Assembly: GCF_040869045.1 (NCBI RefSeq)
Contig: NC_090323.1
Span: 157,872,426-157,936,425 of the forward strand
Direction: 5' to 3'
DNA length: 64,000 nucleotides
From: Eurosta solidaginis
Taxonomy: Eukaryota > Arthropoda > Insecta > Diptera > Tephritidae
Position numbers and translations under genes: made by a program. Shown piece by piece: positions 10,075-20,972 of the stretch. The notes below the pieces were generated by a model. It made no database searches. It was given only the letters and a program-made list of their open reading frames with translations, and had not been told where the DNA came from. Positions within the stretch are counted from its first letter, which is position 1. Each line of letters opens with the position of its first letter.

Positions 10075-10340
10075 CTCATGGCTCAACTATATAGTTGGCT
10101 CACCTATACAGCACCAACATACCTTTGTTCACATTGCCAAAATCAGCGTGTTGGTGTTAGACGAATGGAATGGAATGAAAACATAAAACTTAGCAGCATT
10201 TGTAAGTAGTAAGAAAATGTTGTAAATTCGTTGCTTTCATTTTAAGTTTGCCTTCTCCTTCTGACAATCCCTACTCCAGTGAAATGAAAAAAATAATATC
10301 AGCTGGTGAGATGAGCCAACCGTATAGTTGAGCCATTGTA
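10075..10340. mobile_element. MITE-like inverted-repeat element
   Basis: The left arm ATGGCTCAACTATATAGTTG (10079-10098), continuing GCTCACC, is mirrored by the right arm GGTGAGATGAGCCAACCGTATAGTTGAGCCAT at 10305-10336, giving inverted arms of about 30 bp around a 200-bp noncoding core. Each arm is itself nearly palindromic around CAACTATATAGTTG. A target duplication could not be assigned, so the superfamily is open. Confidence 0.55.
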
Positions 10341-10914
10341 GCACTGAACTAAATATGTGTACATTTGTGTATACATAAAAGATTTCGTCATATTTAAAAG
10401 CAAAAACACTGAAAGAGTAAACAACTTGAAGATGATGTAAGGAAAATAAATAGTTTGCTTACGTGCGAAACTATTTAAATGTTAATAATTCTATCAGTAT
10501 CTTAAAATTTTGTGTACGTTTCTTCTTATTTTCAACAAAATAGATGTTTTATATTAGTGCTGCCAGCTCTCATAAAGTTGATCCAGATCGTTCCAATGAG
10601 ATTTGAGCCAGAGCCAGAATAGAATCGTCTATTTCTAACATTTTCACCATGCATTCTTTACACTCAGAGGGCGGCATTTTGACTCCCCTCCCGCCACTTG
10701 TAAAAAAGTTAATAAAGGCACTATCTTTCCTATTATTTTGTTTTGTTTGATGTGGTTTATTAACACAAGATTACTTTGTTAAATTAAAACCAATAGGAAA
10801 AACTTGTTTGTGCATCAATATAAATATTTATACGGAGCTAACAAAACACGTCAAAACACGTCAACGTCTTCTCGATGAAACACTCAATTCAGAAACAACA
10901 ACCCAACAAACAAC

Positions 10915-11130
10915 TCGAGTACTCCATAAATAATGTAAGGAATACTCCTTTGGGAGTATAGGAGTGTTCCAAAACTAATCTGTATTCATACAAAAAATGT
11001 GCCCCAATTAACATTGCGATGTCCTAGGAGAGGAGTAGGTGATCTCACTCTCGCTTTGTTTGTGAGTATTCCATAGAGTACATACGTGAGAGTACTTTCC
11101 AAAGTACTTTCACTGTAGTACTCCATGGAT
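10915..11130 (+). repeat. MITE-like repeat, short form
   Basis: About 215 bp almost the same as two parts of the longer copy at 59970-60525: CCATAAATAATGTAAGGAAT... and AACATTGCGATGTCCTAGGA through AGTACTTTCACTGTAGTACT. Relative to the long form it lacks the roughly 350-bp middle. It contains local palindromes such as AGTACTTTCCAAAGTACTTT. No protein coding is seen. Confidence 0.65.
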
Positions 11131-12499
11131 CACCCACAGAGGATCATATGCCAAAGTACTAAAGAGGAATTGTGTCGGAAAGAATTATCGGAGTGAATTT
11201 AATTTAAAATGAAAGTAAATGAAGAGGTGCAATACAACTTTTATATTTTTTACTACGAATATTCTTATGTTATTTAGCATTTGCCTGAATAAAGAAACTA
11301 ATATTTCTCTACACTATAGTATCCCTACAAGAAACGCTGATAGTTTTACTAATACACTCACACTTGTAATTGACAATGCTGATCCTGCGATGACGTAAAC
11401 ATTGATACTCAAATTTATGTATGTTCCTTTGTTCGCTCACGCATGTCCGCATGTACCCAACGACAGCCTATAATAATGAAAAAGGACTCAAACTGGGAAA
11501 ACTTCGGACACCTGGTACAGAACAAAAGAACATACAGCAGATACCATTATGCATGTGAGACAGATACATAATTCTCAACGGAATTGTATGTATGCGAGAA
11601 CAGTTTATCCGATTTAATCATGTTGTCACTACTGACTGTCATATGACAATCAAATGATTATCACGGTTGTTTTGTTATTTTTTAAATTCCGCCATTTTCA
11701 ACCGACGAAAATCATATAAAAAATAAGTTTAAAAAATGAAAAAGAGAGCATTTCAAAGCTCCATGCTAAAAGAAAAAAAATGAAAATAATATTAAAAAAT
11801 ACCAAAAGCTGTCGGAATGTGTGGGGCGCACTCAAAAAATTGATACGCGAAAAATAATAGTGGTTAGTGGTGATTCATTTTTAAATGTGTTTCCGCATGA
11901 GGAAAGCGCTCTTCTATTGTTTTGTTATTTTCTGAATTTAAATTGGACATTCTGAACTCGAATTCTTATAAAACTATTTATTTTAAACAAATAAGAAACA
12001 CGTATGCTTTTATCACGTACAAAATTAAAAACGTAATGAAATAAAGTAAATAAAAAGCAAAAAGCATTGTTTCATTTTTGGCGGAATATAACAATGGTCA
12101 TTTATGATAGTATAACAGTCAAACCTGATATCTACAGTAAACTATCATTTATGCCACTTTTTGATAGTTAGAGTGCCAGCACTGATCCAGGAAAAGGAAT
12201 GAGAGTGAGCAGTACGGCTATATACTTAATCAGTAGGCCATGTTGGTGTATAAGAAGGAGACAAAAACTCACACGTACGCAATTGTTTACATCACATTTG
12301 CGCAAGTCCCCTTAAGTTTGTGATAGAAAGTTTGTATGAGCGCTGATCGTTAGGTTGACATTGCTGACAATCAGATGATAGTCAGTATTCTTGTAGGTAT
12401 GTATACATAAAACCAGTGCGCGGTTGCATTTTATCAGAGTTGCCATAGTAAAATTTTATTATCAGTTATTTGTATGCAATATTTTACTTTTGGCAACTC
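11131..12499. other. Gene-free stretch, possible large inverted repeat
   Basis: No gene recognised. TGACTGTCATATGACAATCA at about 11634, followed 40 bp later by ATTCCGCCATTTT, is loosely mirrored by TTTTTGGCGGAATATAACAA (12076-12095) and TATAACAGTCA (12111-12121). This could be the decayed ends of a 490-bp element, but the match is imperfect and no target duplication is visible. Confidence 0.3.
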
Positions 12500-12660
12500 T
12501 GTTCGATCGTCATCGTGTCGTGATCACGGGCGTTAAAAAACGAGCAATGATCGGCTGATGGTGGTCCGCAAACGCATTGCAAAGGAGTATTGTTAGAGTA
12601 CTCCAACATGAAGAAAATGGAACACGTAATCCAACAATTTTTGCAGGGAATTTGTCCGAA
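12500..12660 (-). repeat. MITE-like repeat, diverged fragment
   Basis: In reverse it follows the middle of the long copy at about 60057-60200: CATCGTGTCGTGATCAC, AAACGAGCAATGATCGGCT, GGAGTAT...AGTACTCCA and CCAACAATTTTTGCAGGGA each have a counterpart in the same order. This shows that the middle region missing from 10915-11130 belongs to the same family. Confidence 0.55.
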
Positions 12661-13097
12661 TTTGATTTAACAGCTATTTGCGTTAGATAAAAATTGACAG
12701 AAATAGCGGTTGAATTGACTAGTAATTCCGTTGGTTTTACCATATTTTTCTCTCAATGTACGGTACCCATACTAATACTTGTGTATACAATTATATCTAG
12801 TATTGTATAATATATGTATTTTGTTTTTATTTAACTAATTGAACTAGCTATTTTTAGTATGACAATCAAATTAAGCTTAAAAATGTACATATGTATGTAC
12901 ATTGTGGCAGAGTAAGCAACGAATGATGAAGATCCATGGCTCAGTCAATTTAAACCAGGGTAAACTGAATTACAAACCGCGCCCGCTTTGCATCAATTCC
13001 AGTGAGAGGCAATAAATTTTGTGCGTGTTTTTAGCGTTTGTGTCTTCTATTAAAATTTGTCAAAACTGAGTTAAAAAGATGTTATCGATGTTCATGG
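12661..13097. other. Stretch without recognisable feature
   Basis: No gene or repeat family identified in this 440-bp interval; a small palindrome-like TACATATGTATGTACA occurs at 12887-12902. Confidence 0.3.
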
Positions 13098-13388
13098 TCC
13101 TGTGCCGAATGCAGATCCGGTATGTTCCACTTCTAGGCCATTACCTACCTCCTACCCCCTAGATCCATGAGGACTTCGATGTCGCCAAAGCCTCAGCTGT
13201 TAATGAAACAGGATTCGCCAAGGATAGGTGAGGTTGAAAATTGGGTTTGGAGAAGCTATATTTTGCGCTGGCAACACCTTGAAATGATTGCGCTACACAA
13301 CCCCTTAAATCTATTCGGTATTTTAGTCGCCTCTTACGACAGGCATACCAACCGCGGTATATTATAACCCCATAACCCTCTGGGGGTG
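13098..13388 (-). mobile_element. (CAA)n-tailed SINE, 3'-truncated copy 3
   Basis: Matches the family from its 5' end (complement of AACCCTCTGGGGG near 13388) to about the CCGGATCTGCATTCGGCA segment near 13100, but lacks the CAA tail. The conserved TTTTAGTCGCCTCTTACGAC is at 13320-13339. Several substitutions suggest it is older than copies 2 and 5. Confidence 0.7.
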
Positions 13389-13435
13389 AGATATTAAAGA
13401 GGGTTAAAAAGATATTATGCCGTTCTGCAAGTTGG

Positions 13436-14103
13436 CTTCAATGGTATAGGTTAGGTGAAACTGGCCGGTTAATAAGGACCTCACATAGACTGAATGTGTC
13501 CATAGTGTTACCAGAACTTTTTTGACAACCAAACGGACTGATGTTATAGAATAGCTCCGTACTCTTGGCCAATACTAGACGCTTTTTAGAATCTAGCTCA
13601 TTTGCTGCTCTTTGATCTGGCAACTCTTCCACCCCTAAAGCTGTAGCCTTGACCTCGCGAGCGGAGGACACTAACACAGAACGTGCTCAACTGTTTCTTC
13701 ATGCAGCTCGCATCATGTGCTGCTACTGACGAGGCGTAACTTAAAAGCATGTGACACCAGACGGCAGTGTCCTGTTGGTATGGCCATCGTAAGCCTTAAG
13801 TCCTGTCTCTTAAGAGATATAAGAAACTTTGTGAATCTAACGTCGTAGGATCTTATAAATTTTGCAGCCCATTTTTATCCTCTGCGAGGACAGTCACCTT
13901 GTGGCGGTGCAAGGGCTTATCCACACCCCAAGTCAATGCAAGATAGCGATAACTAGGAACTATCACCTCCTAACCAGGGCTTTATGCGACACCGTGCCCA
14001 TTGGTCTGATTTGCAGTCATGAGGTTCACAAGACCGGCTGTATTATAACTGCGCCTCCCTTACACCGAGCCGCCGTTGGGAGTAGCAATGGCCTTATCAC
14101 GTG
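13436..14103 (-). pseudogene. LINE D family 3' region (fossil)
   Basis: On the minus strand, 13438-13677 encodes KKRLVLAKSTELFYNI, matching PRKLLVFAKRTELFYNIGPGF at the end of the RNase H-bearing LINE at 32482-33476. The following untranslated part (complement of GGCCGGTTAATAAGGACCTC) matches its 3' end, including the CCTAAC-type terminus near 13445. The upstream part to about 14103 is too decayed to read as protein. It is interrupted on its 5' side by the next SINE. Confidence 0.65.
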
Positions 14104-14461
14104 GTTGTTGTTGTTGTTGTTGTTGTTGATGTTGTAGCGATGAGGTTGCTCCCCGAAGGCTTTGTCCGGTACGCTCCGGTAACACAGCACCATTAAGGTG
14201 CTAGACCGACCATCTCGGGAACGATTTATATGGCCACATTAAACCTTCAGGCCATCCCTCCCTCCGCACTCCCAAGTTCCATGACGAGCTTGGGGTCGCC
14301 AGAGCCTCGTCTGTTAGTGAAACAGGATTCGCCGCGGGTAGGTGAGGTTGACAATTGGGTTTGGAGAAGGGTTGGTTACACAGCCCTTGAATTTGGTATT
14401 TTAGTCGCCTCCTACGAGAGGCATACCTACCACGGGTATATTCTGCCCGCTTAACCCCCTA
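14104..14461 (-). mobile_element. (CAA)n-tailed SINE, copy 4
   Basis: Reverse-oriented copy with tail TTGTTGTTGTTGTTGTTGTTGATG at 14104, the GCTCCCCGAAGGC segment near 14147, ATGGCCACATTAAACCTTCA at 14230 and the 5' end at CCGCTTAACCCCCT (14448-14461). The target duplication is not clear (TCACGTGG on the left, ACGTCAAGG on the right). The long CAA tract suggests that it is not very old. Confidence 0.75.
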
Positions 14462-14559
14462 ACGTCAAGGGGCTCTGCAGCGGCCGGAGAACTGAACTAA
14501 CCATTTTTAAACAAAAACCACTACGCTTTCCAAGCATGTGGTCGTATGTACATGATGAT

Positions 14560-14838
14560 AGACACTGAAAGGGGTGAGGCACATCGTAAAGGATGGAGTA
14601 CAGTTGGAGCATGTGAGCGAGGTGAAATACTTGAGAGGTACGTTTGACTCTGGGTGGAGGAAGCACGTCGACAACATCATATAAAGGGCTATACGAGTAA
14701 TAATCTTGTGTATATGAATTGCCGGAAGATCCTGGAGGCGCAGGTCGCGCTCAGGGAAATATTTTGCAGTTGATAATAAAACAACAACAGTCATTGTGTG
14801 CGTGGAGAGGTTAAACGGGCTAAGGGCCAATAACACCA
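14560..14838 (+). pseudogene. LINE reverse transcriptase remnant, host of LINE A (left part)
   Basis: Codons from 14588 read KDGVQLEHVSEVKYLRGTFDS then RKHVDNII, the block downstream of the catalytic site in insect non-LTR reverse transcriptases (usual form 'KYLGv.lDs.L.w..Hvd'). Stops follow from 14682. LINE A is inserted after 14852, and a compatible LINE C-terminus resumes at 18161, so the two parts were probably one element. Clade unresolved. Confidence 0.5.
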
Positions 14839-15109
14839 ACCTTGGGTACCTGTTGTTGTTGTTGTTGTAGCAATGCTTCGCCCCACCTAACAGCCGCGAC
14901 CGATCACAAGTTGTCATCAATATCCTCTAACGGGAGTCCAAGGAAAATTGCCGTTTCAACAGAGGTGGACCATAAGGAAAGGGGTGTTAGAGGCGTTGGT
15001 TCCACATTACAATTAAAGAGATGGTTGGTGTCATGTGGGGACACATTGCAAGCGGGGCATACATTTTGTATGTCGGGGTTGATTCTGGATAGGTAAGAGT
15101 TTAACCTGT

Positions 15110-16270
15110 TCAGTATCCAGAACGAAGTTGAGCAAGAGTGACACCCGTTTCCTTGGGGAGTATGCGTTCCTCTTCCGCGAGTTTTGGATACTTTTCTTTA
15201 AGTACTGGATTCACCGGGCAATTCCCGGCATAAAGGTCCGATGCCTGTTTATGGAGTTCACCAAGGACTTGCTTGTGATTTTTCGCTTCATACGACTGGG
15301 TTCTCAGGTGCCGTATTTCCTCAAAATGCTTACGGAGATGACTCCTTAAGCCCCTAGGCGGTGCTGGTTCATCAATCAGATGTCTGTTGGGATGCTCAGG
15401 TTTCTGGGTATTCAACAGGAACTGTTTGGTCAGCATCTCATTCCTCTCCCTGATGGGGAGTATTCTCGCCTCATTATGCAGATGGTGTTCTGGGGACATA
15501 AGAAGACAGCCCGTGGTTATTCTGAGAGCAGTATTTTGGCAGGCCTGTAGTTTCTTCCAGTGGGTAATTTTTAGGCTTGGCGACCATATGGGTAACGCGT
15601 AGCCCGTAATCGGCTGGCTAATTGCTTTGTATGTAGTCATGAGCGTTTCTTTATCTTTTCCCCAGGTACTGCCAGCGGCTGCGTGCTCACCAAAATGTAG
15701 ATCCTGATCAAACGTCACACCCAAGATTTTGGGGTGTAGGACAGTCGGTAGCGTAGTGCCATCGACGTGGATATTCAAGATGGTCGACATTTGGGACGTC
15801 CATGTTGTAAATAAGGTCGCGGAAGATTTAGTCGGTGATAATGCCAGGTTTCGCGAGGCGAAAAAACTGGAGAGATCAGGGAGGTAGCCGTTTATTTTAT
15901 TGCATAGCGCATCGATCTTTGGGCCTGGGCCTATGGCCATTATTGTGCAGTCATCGGGGTAAGAAACGATTGTGACTCCTTCCGGTGCTGAAGGTAGCTT
16001 AGATATGTAGAGATTAAACAAAAGTGGGGATAGGACACCACCCTGTGGCACCCCTTGTTTAATTCTCCTTGGTTTTGATGTTTCGTTTCTAAATTGCACC
16101 GATGCCTGCCGACCACCCAGATAATTTGCGGTCCACCTTTTAAGACATGGGGGAAGGGTAGACCCTTCCAGGTCTTGCAGTAACGAGCCATGGTTGACCG
16201 TATCAAAAGCTTTTGATAGGTCTAGCGCTACGAGTACTGTTCTATGGTGGGGGTATTGATTTAAACGCAA
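15110..16270 (-). pseudogene. LINE A reverse transcriptase, palm to C-terminus
   Basis: A 386-codon frame with LDLSKAFDTVNH, QGVPQGGVLSPLLFNLYISKLP, VSYPDDCTIMA and KILGVTFDQDLHFG. The catalytic box is YPDD where LINE C has YADD, and about 14 residues are missing after FGEHAAA relative to LINE B. The final zinc-like block (CPACNVSPHDTNHLYNC in LINE B) continues just downstream in another frame at 14940-15110. The enzyme would copy the element's RNA at a nicked target. This copy is probably dead. Confidence 0.85.
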
Positions 16271-17469
16271 TTTATCTGGGTGCTAATGGCATTTAGCGCG
16301 GTGGTAGTGCTATGGAGTTTTCTGAAGCCATGCTGATGAGAGGCTAGCTGCAAATTTGCTTGGAAATAAGGGAGCAAAATGGTTTCAAGCGTCTTTGCTA
16401 CTGGCGATAGGAGAGATATCGGACGATACGACTCACCTATGTTAGCTGGTTTCCCAGGCTTTAGTAGCGGGACCACCTTGGCACTTTTCCATTTCTCGGG
16501 TATGACAAAGGTGGAAGGAGACAGGTTGAAGACATGTGCTAAATATTTGAAACCCTCTTTCCCTAGGCTTTTAAGCATCGGCATGGCTATGCCGTCTGGG
16601 CCCACTGCTTTGGATGGTTTAGCGCGACCAATGGCGTCCTCAACCTCTTTAGCGGTGGTGGTGATTGGTGACGCGCTGAATTTGTGTTTATGTGCGTGTC
16701 TATTGGCTCTCCGTCTATCTTTGTCGACCGTAGGATGCATTATATATTGTCGGCAGAAAGCGCTCGCGCATTTTTTCGCATCCGACAGCACTTTGTCGCC
16801 AAAGGCGATGGAAACTTTGTATTTGTGCTTAGTCGGATTCGATAGGGACTTTAAGGTGGACCAAAGTTTACCCACACCGGTAGAGAGGTTACAACCTCTT
16901 AGGTGCTCGTCCCATTTCGCCCGCTTGTGTTCGTCCACAAGCAATCTGATGCGTTGCTTTATATCCCTTATTTGGGGGTCGCCTGGATCAAGCTGTATTA
17001 TAAGGTCACGTTCTCTCGCTAAGTTTGCGGCCTCCGCCGGGAAGTGGGGCCGGATTTCGGGAATTCTCCCGGCGGGAATGAAACGTGCCGAGGCGGATTC
17101 AATGACCTTACGGAAGGCACGCTCCCCTTGGCGGGCATCAGTCGGGATAGGGAGGGCAGCAAAGCGGTTGTCTGTAAAGGATTTGTATTCGTCCGACTTG
17201 CCTTTTTTAAAGTTTATGAAAGTGAGTTTTTCTGGGACCATGAAGTCGGCGGTACGCTCGAGCGAAATAAGTATAGGCAGGTGGTCGGATGCCAATGTTA
17301 CCATCGGCTGCCAGTTGACGCAGTTTACGATTTCTGCGCTCACGATTGAGATATATGGCGAACTGTGACAGCTTCCTACCATACGTGTGGGGGCGTCTCC
17401 GTTTATTGTGCAGAACGTCGTTTCTTCTATTTGATCCGCCAACATCTCACCCCTACTGTCCGCCCGCAA
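16261..17469 (-). pseudogene. LINE A endonuclease end, linker and RT fingers
   Basis: A 402-codon frame that begins in the second half of the APE-type endonuclease (MVGSCHSSPYISIVSAE, LASDHLPILISLE, which is the SDH motif), passes a basic linker, and enters the RT fingers (SKAVGPDGIAMPML, ESYRPISLLSPVAKTLE, HQHGFRKLHSTTTAL). It overlaps the preceding frame by 10 bp, a frameshift inside QINC near 16265. It keeps the linker (RFAALPIPTDARQGERAF to KQRIRLL) that LINE C has lost, so the two copies complement each other for inferring the family. Confidence 0.85.
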
Positions 17470-17507
17470 GTTTGAATGCCTTAGATCGTGATGGGCATTG
17501 AAATCGC

Positions 17508-18130
17508 CTAAGATAATGCGATTGTTGCCAGTGAGTAAGGCTCTGATATTAGGGCGGTATCCACTGGGGCAACAGGTGGCAGGAGGATGTAGATGTTGAT
17601 GATTTCTAGGTTTGCATCGCCTGACCGGACAGATAGGCCTTGACGTTCTAAGACATTGTCCCTGCGGTCGATGCCAGGATCAAATATATAATATTGCACA
17701 GAGTGGTGTATGATAAACGCGAGCCCGCCTCCATTTCCGCTCTCGCGGTGTTTCCTGTGGACATTATACCCAGAGCAGGTCTGCAATGCAGATTAGGGCT
17801 TAGGCGTAGACTACGGGACGCCCTTGGGCGTGAACAGCAAGGAGCCAGAAACGATTTATAAAAGTTACGTGGACGTCGGGCTTTGGGATCAAGCCCAGAA
17901 CAACCTGTCCGATGCAACCATCCCTTGCACGAGACACATTGAACAGAGTATGACCGTCCTAAAAAGATTTGATGCCTTTCCGGAGTAGGAGAATATGGAG
18001 CAGTCCTGCTGCAAGGAGCTGCTGGGAGGATGACAATTTGTGGGAGGGACGCAAGAAATTAAATGGGGTCACACTGAAATGACAGTCCTTGGTCGGGAAA
18101 AATCCCGAGTCGCTCCGGTACATAGAACCG
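17508..18130 (-). pseudogene. LINE A N-terminal region and endonuclease start (broken)
   Basis: The minus-strand frames give the N-terminus MYRSDSGFFPTKDCHFSVTPF (start at 18124), which matches LINE C, but run into a deletion at about 17970 right after LLHILLLRKGIK. Further on, HRTGCSGLDPKARRPRNFY (zinc region), and then NVHRKHRESGNGGGLAFIIHHS and NLEIINIYI of the endonuclease are readable in other frames. At least one large deletion removes the segment corresponding to 50100-50740 of LINE C. Confidence 0.7.
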
Positions 18131-18160
18131 ACTGCCTTGGGAAGCGACCTTGGGTACCTG

Positions 18161-18356
18161 GCCACAGAGGGTGGATGGAAACTAGCAAGCGAGCAGGCTG
18201 GCCAGGATGGCAGCAACCGAAAAGCCATTATAGCCTGAGCACACCAAGCCGAAAGGAAGAGTGCCTCAGAAAACAATACTGGCGCGAAAGTCTAGAACAC
18301 ATCCTGCTCGAATGCCATGCAGTCGCGACAATAAGACTAAAGATCACGAATCGCTA
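18161..18356 (+). pseudogene. LINE C-terminus remnant, host of LINE A (right part)
   Basis: The frame contains RKQYWRESLEHILLECHAVATIRLKI, the zinc-like 'E...HiL..C......R' block at the end of many insect LINE pol proteins. It begins right after the duplicated target of LINE A and so is presumably the continuation of 14560-14838. Confidence 0.5.
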
Positions 18357-19184
18357 AAATTAGAAAGAAAAAAGCATATACACTCTCTAAAGCCGAGCAC
18401 CATTCTTGATTTTCTCAGAGAACTTGGTTGAAACGAGTATCACAATAGGTGGCAGTGCATAACCTCACAACAATCTATCTATCTAGCCACGCGGTTATGT
18501 TGTTCTTTTTGTGACGGTAAAGATGTTTGCTCTTGCGACTCTATCACGCAAGAACAGCTTAACGGATTTGAAAGAAATTTTGCTCACTGAAAGCTAATAA
18601 TCCGGAAGGGTCGGTCTACTGTAAATATTTTGTTGAAAAAAGGTCATAGTTATATCGATCGAAATGAAATTATTATGAAATATGGACAGTGGCCACTCCT
18701 CTTCTCCCAAGTTACCACCCAAGGAAAACTTTAAAAACTATTTGGGAAATGTTTCAAGAATCGTGATGAGACTATTTGGAAAAATTCGGGATTGTTTTCA
18801 AATTTCAAACCACTACATGACTATGTTAGAACATTTCCAATTTTTTTTTTCTAGCTTTTAGGGTTGACGTTAACTCAATCACGCTAGCTTTCAGAACTGT
18901 TGAGAGCTATCACCAAACCTAGAAATTGCAAAAATGTGTCATACAGTTAATTATAAAAATGCAAAAGGGAGTATATTTTGTTCGAGTTGAAACATACATA
19001 TGTACGAGCTAAATCCCTTACCTCTTTATTTTCTAATTATGCTTTATACGAAATTTTTGTCTGGAATAAGTATGAGGTATTACAAAAGGTTTGAGTAAAA
19101 TTAATTTGTTTAATTTATGTTTGTTTTTTTCTCAATTATATCTACGAATCGTAAACGAGTATGATTTGATATAAACATTAAATT
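18357..19184. other. Gene-free stretch with a possible dispersed repeat
   Basis: No gene. Around 18505-18600 the phrase AACAGCTTAACGGATTTGAA resembles the head of many short rolling-circle-type repeats of flies, but I found no second copy in this window. The remainder is AT-rich. Confidence 0.3.
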
Positions 19185-19255
19185 GAGGTCACATGAAACT
19201 CTATGGACACATTCGGTCTATATGAGGTCTTTATTGACCGGCCAGTTCAACCTGG
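19185..19255 (+). mobile_element. LINE D family 3' tip
   Basis: CTCTATGGACACATTCGGTC then TATATGAGGTCTTTATTGACCGGCCAGTTCAACCT matches the last 70 bp of the LINE at 32482-33476 (GAGGTCCTCATGGACCGGCC, GTTCAACCT). It is the smallest of three copies in the window. Confidence 0.6.
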
Positions 19256-19639
19256 GGCGACGTGATCGCCGCGATGAGCTAATTTAATTTCGTATGCTCA
19301 ATAATTCGGCGTGGGTGAAACGGGCGTATTTGTTGACTTGAGAGTACCGTGGCAGAGGGTTTATAACGACAAAACTAGATGAGACTGAAGTGTACGCAGA
19401 TGTATGTATATAAAATCTACTGTAGTTGGTAAAGATCTCATCGAAACAATCCCCAATAACACGCGGTAAAGGGTGTTTTTTTTTGGTTATTAGAATGTAA
19501 TATCAAATCGCCTAGTGGAAACCGGTTATAATCAGATTTTCATCGAAACATCTTTTCTGCCAGAAGCGATTGAAACCATGTCGTTTTATTTAGTCCGTAT
19601 TGACAATGGGCGATACTCTGGCGACCTCATAGAACAATA

Positions 19640-19735
19640 GCGTGGTGCGGGATGGCCTAGAAGGTTTAATGTGGTCATATTAAACCATTCCCGAGATGGA
19701 CGGACTTATACCTTAATGTTGCAAAACATGAAAAC
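19640..19735 (+). mobile_element. (CAA)n-tailed SINE, internal fragment
   Basis: GGGATGGCCTAGAAGGTTTA followed by ATGTGGTCATATTAAACCATTCCCGAGATGG and TATACCTTAATG corresponds to the middle of the SINE (compare 57732-57815). Both ends are missing. Confidence 0.6.
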
Positions 19736-19837
19736 GACTCGGGCGGGTGCGTGTCCATTCACCAGAACATTTCCTTTGCCGCAGCAATCCTGTGTACAAA
19801 ATCCAAAAAGAGTATGGTCGTCTGATATGTATAATAT

Positions 19838-20342
19838 TGTTACTAATATTAGCAACACTAAGGGGTGCTGTCATCTCTAAGCGATACTAAGCAGTGACTT
19901 GTATGCACATCAACCAATGAATCATTATGTCTACCCATATGTCCATACAAGCAGCGGAGAGAAACGCACAAACACATGCATTTATCTGAGATGCTCCCAA
20001 AAGTAGGCAATGGTTTGTGCAAGTATCACTCACAAATACACGCGCATATGAGAAGCTACAAACGTAGTAATTTTATAGCAGATAACTAGTAAATTCTAGA
20101 ATAGAAAAGCCTAGAACTATGCAACGAGGAAACCAGACAGTATAAAAGGCAGCAACAGTAGAGGCACGACAATCAGTTTGATTTAAGCAATCTATTAGTT
20201 GCGAAGTATAAGTATTACTGTGAAGTACTTTAATAAAGGCCATTTTGCACTATTAAAAAGTGGAGTCATTTATTCAACAGTTTAGTGATTCCAACGTTAG
20301 CAGAAGGTTGCAAATAAGAGGAATTGCAGTAAATTCGTTACA
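19838..20342 (+). mobile_element. gypsy-family solo LTR with ATAT target duplication
   Basis: A 505-bp LTR, TGTTACTAATATTAGCAACA ... AAATTCGTTACA, flanked by ATAT at 19834-19837 and 20343-20346. It carries CAGTATAAAAGGCAGCAACA (promoter-like TATAAAA at about 20141) and AATAAAGG near 20232. The single LTR with an intact duplication is what recombination between the two LTRs of a provirus leaves behind. It is the same family as the two gypsy elements downstream. Confidence 0.88.
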
Positions 20343-20346
20343 ATAT

Positions 20347-20666
20347 TGTAGCATTAAGCGTCTATGCCCACCTATGCAATACATTTTGCGGCATTACGCA
20401 TAATGAACTCCTATGCAATACATTTTTAACAGCACAATCATATTACTATATTATACAAATTATTGACTTAACACAGCGGTTACCTAACATCAATGGAATG
20501 CCGAATATGAAACTCTTGTCTGTTCACAAATAATAAATTCTGCTTATTATCAATTTTAGTTTCTCACTAAAATATTTACATACTACCAATAATGAGAATT
20601 AACCAGACATTTCATATGAATATCGATTTGCTGACGAATGCATACATATTTAAATATATGCATAGC
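20347..20666. other. AT-rich stretch without recognisable feature
   Basis: Nothing identified between the solo LTR and the minisatellite, apart from a short local repetition of CCTATGCAATACATTTT near 20372 and 20412. Confidence 0.3.
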
Positions 20667-20811
20667 ATGCATACAAATCTACATGTATGCAGACTATGAG
20701 TAGAAATCTACAGGTAGGCATACCATGCTTACAAATCTACATGTATGCATACTATGCATACAAATCTACATGTATGCATACCATGTATACAAATCTACAT
20801 GTATGCATACC
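20667..20811. repeat. 29-bp minisatellite, five units
   Basis: Five consecutive 29-bp units start at 20667, 20696, 20725, 20754 and 20783. The consensus begins ATGCATACAAATCTACATGT and each unit contains the palindromes TACATGTA and ATGCAT. The second unit is the most diverged (GAGTAG, CAGGTAGG). The units abut directly with no spacers, so this is not a CRISPR array. Confidence 0.9.
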
Positions 20812-20972
20812 TCTATTACAAATGTACGTATTTTTAGTATTAAGATAATTATGAATGTGTAGGTTAAGAAATTACCTATAAAAGAGAAAGAACTTCTTTA
20901 ATAAAGGCAATCATTTTCAGACTTCCAAAGTCATAAGTTCTTTTTATTTAAACCTAATATTTCAATATATAT

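Larger units (their letters stand above)
14853..18146 (-). mobile_element. LINE A (CAA-tailed non-LTR retrotransposon)
   Basis: Complete insertion: the 14-bp ACCTTGGGTACCTG occurs at 14839-14852 and 18147-18160. The (CAA)n tail is at 14853 and the 5' end at GCTTCCCAAGGCAGTCGGTT (complement of 18127-18146), the same start as LINE C. It is shorter than LINE C (3.3 against 3.8 kb), largely because of deletions in the 5' coding region; one, near 17970, removes the 2A-like motif and first zinc ligands seen in LINE C, apparently between short ATC repeats. Pieces of the protein are listed separately. Confidence 0.9.

Noticed and set aside
16379..17368. 329-codon open frame on the plus strand
   Set aside because: It is the complement of the LINE A endonuclease/RT frame (16261-17469, minus). 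Similar mirror frames lie opposite LINE B (53818-54480) and LINE C (51195-51911). No independent domain.
20667..20811. Possible CRISPR-like direct repeats (29 bp)
   Set aside because: Units abut with no spacers and the context is a fly genome full of transposons.
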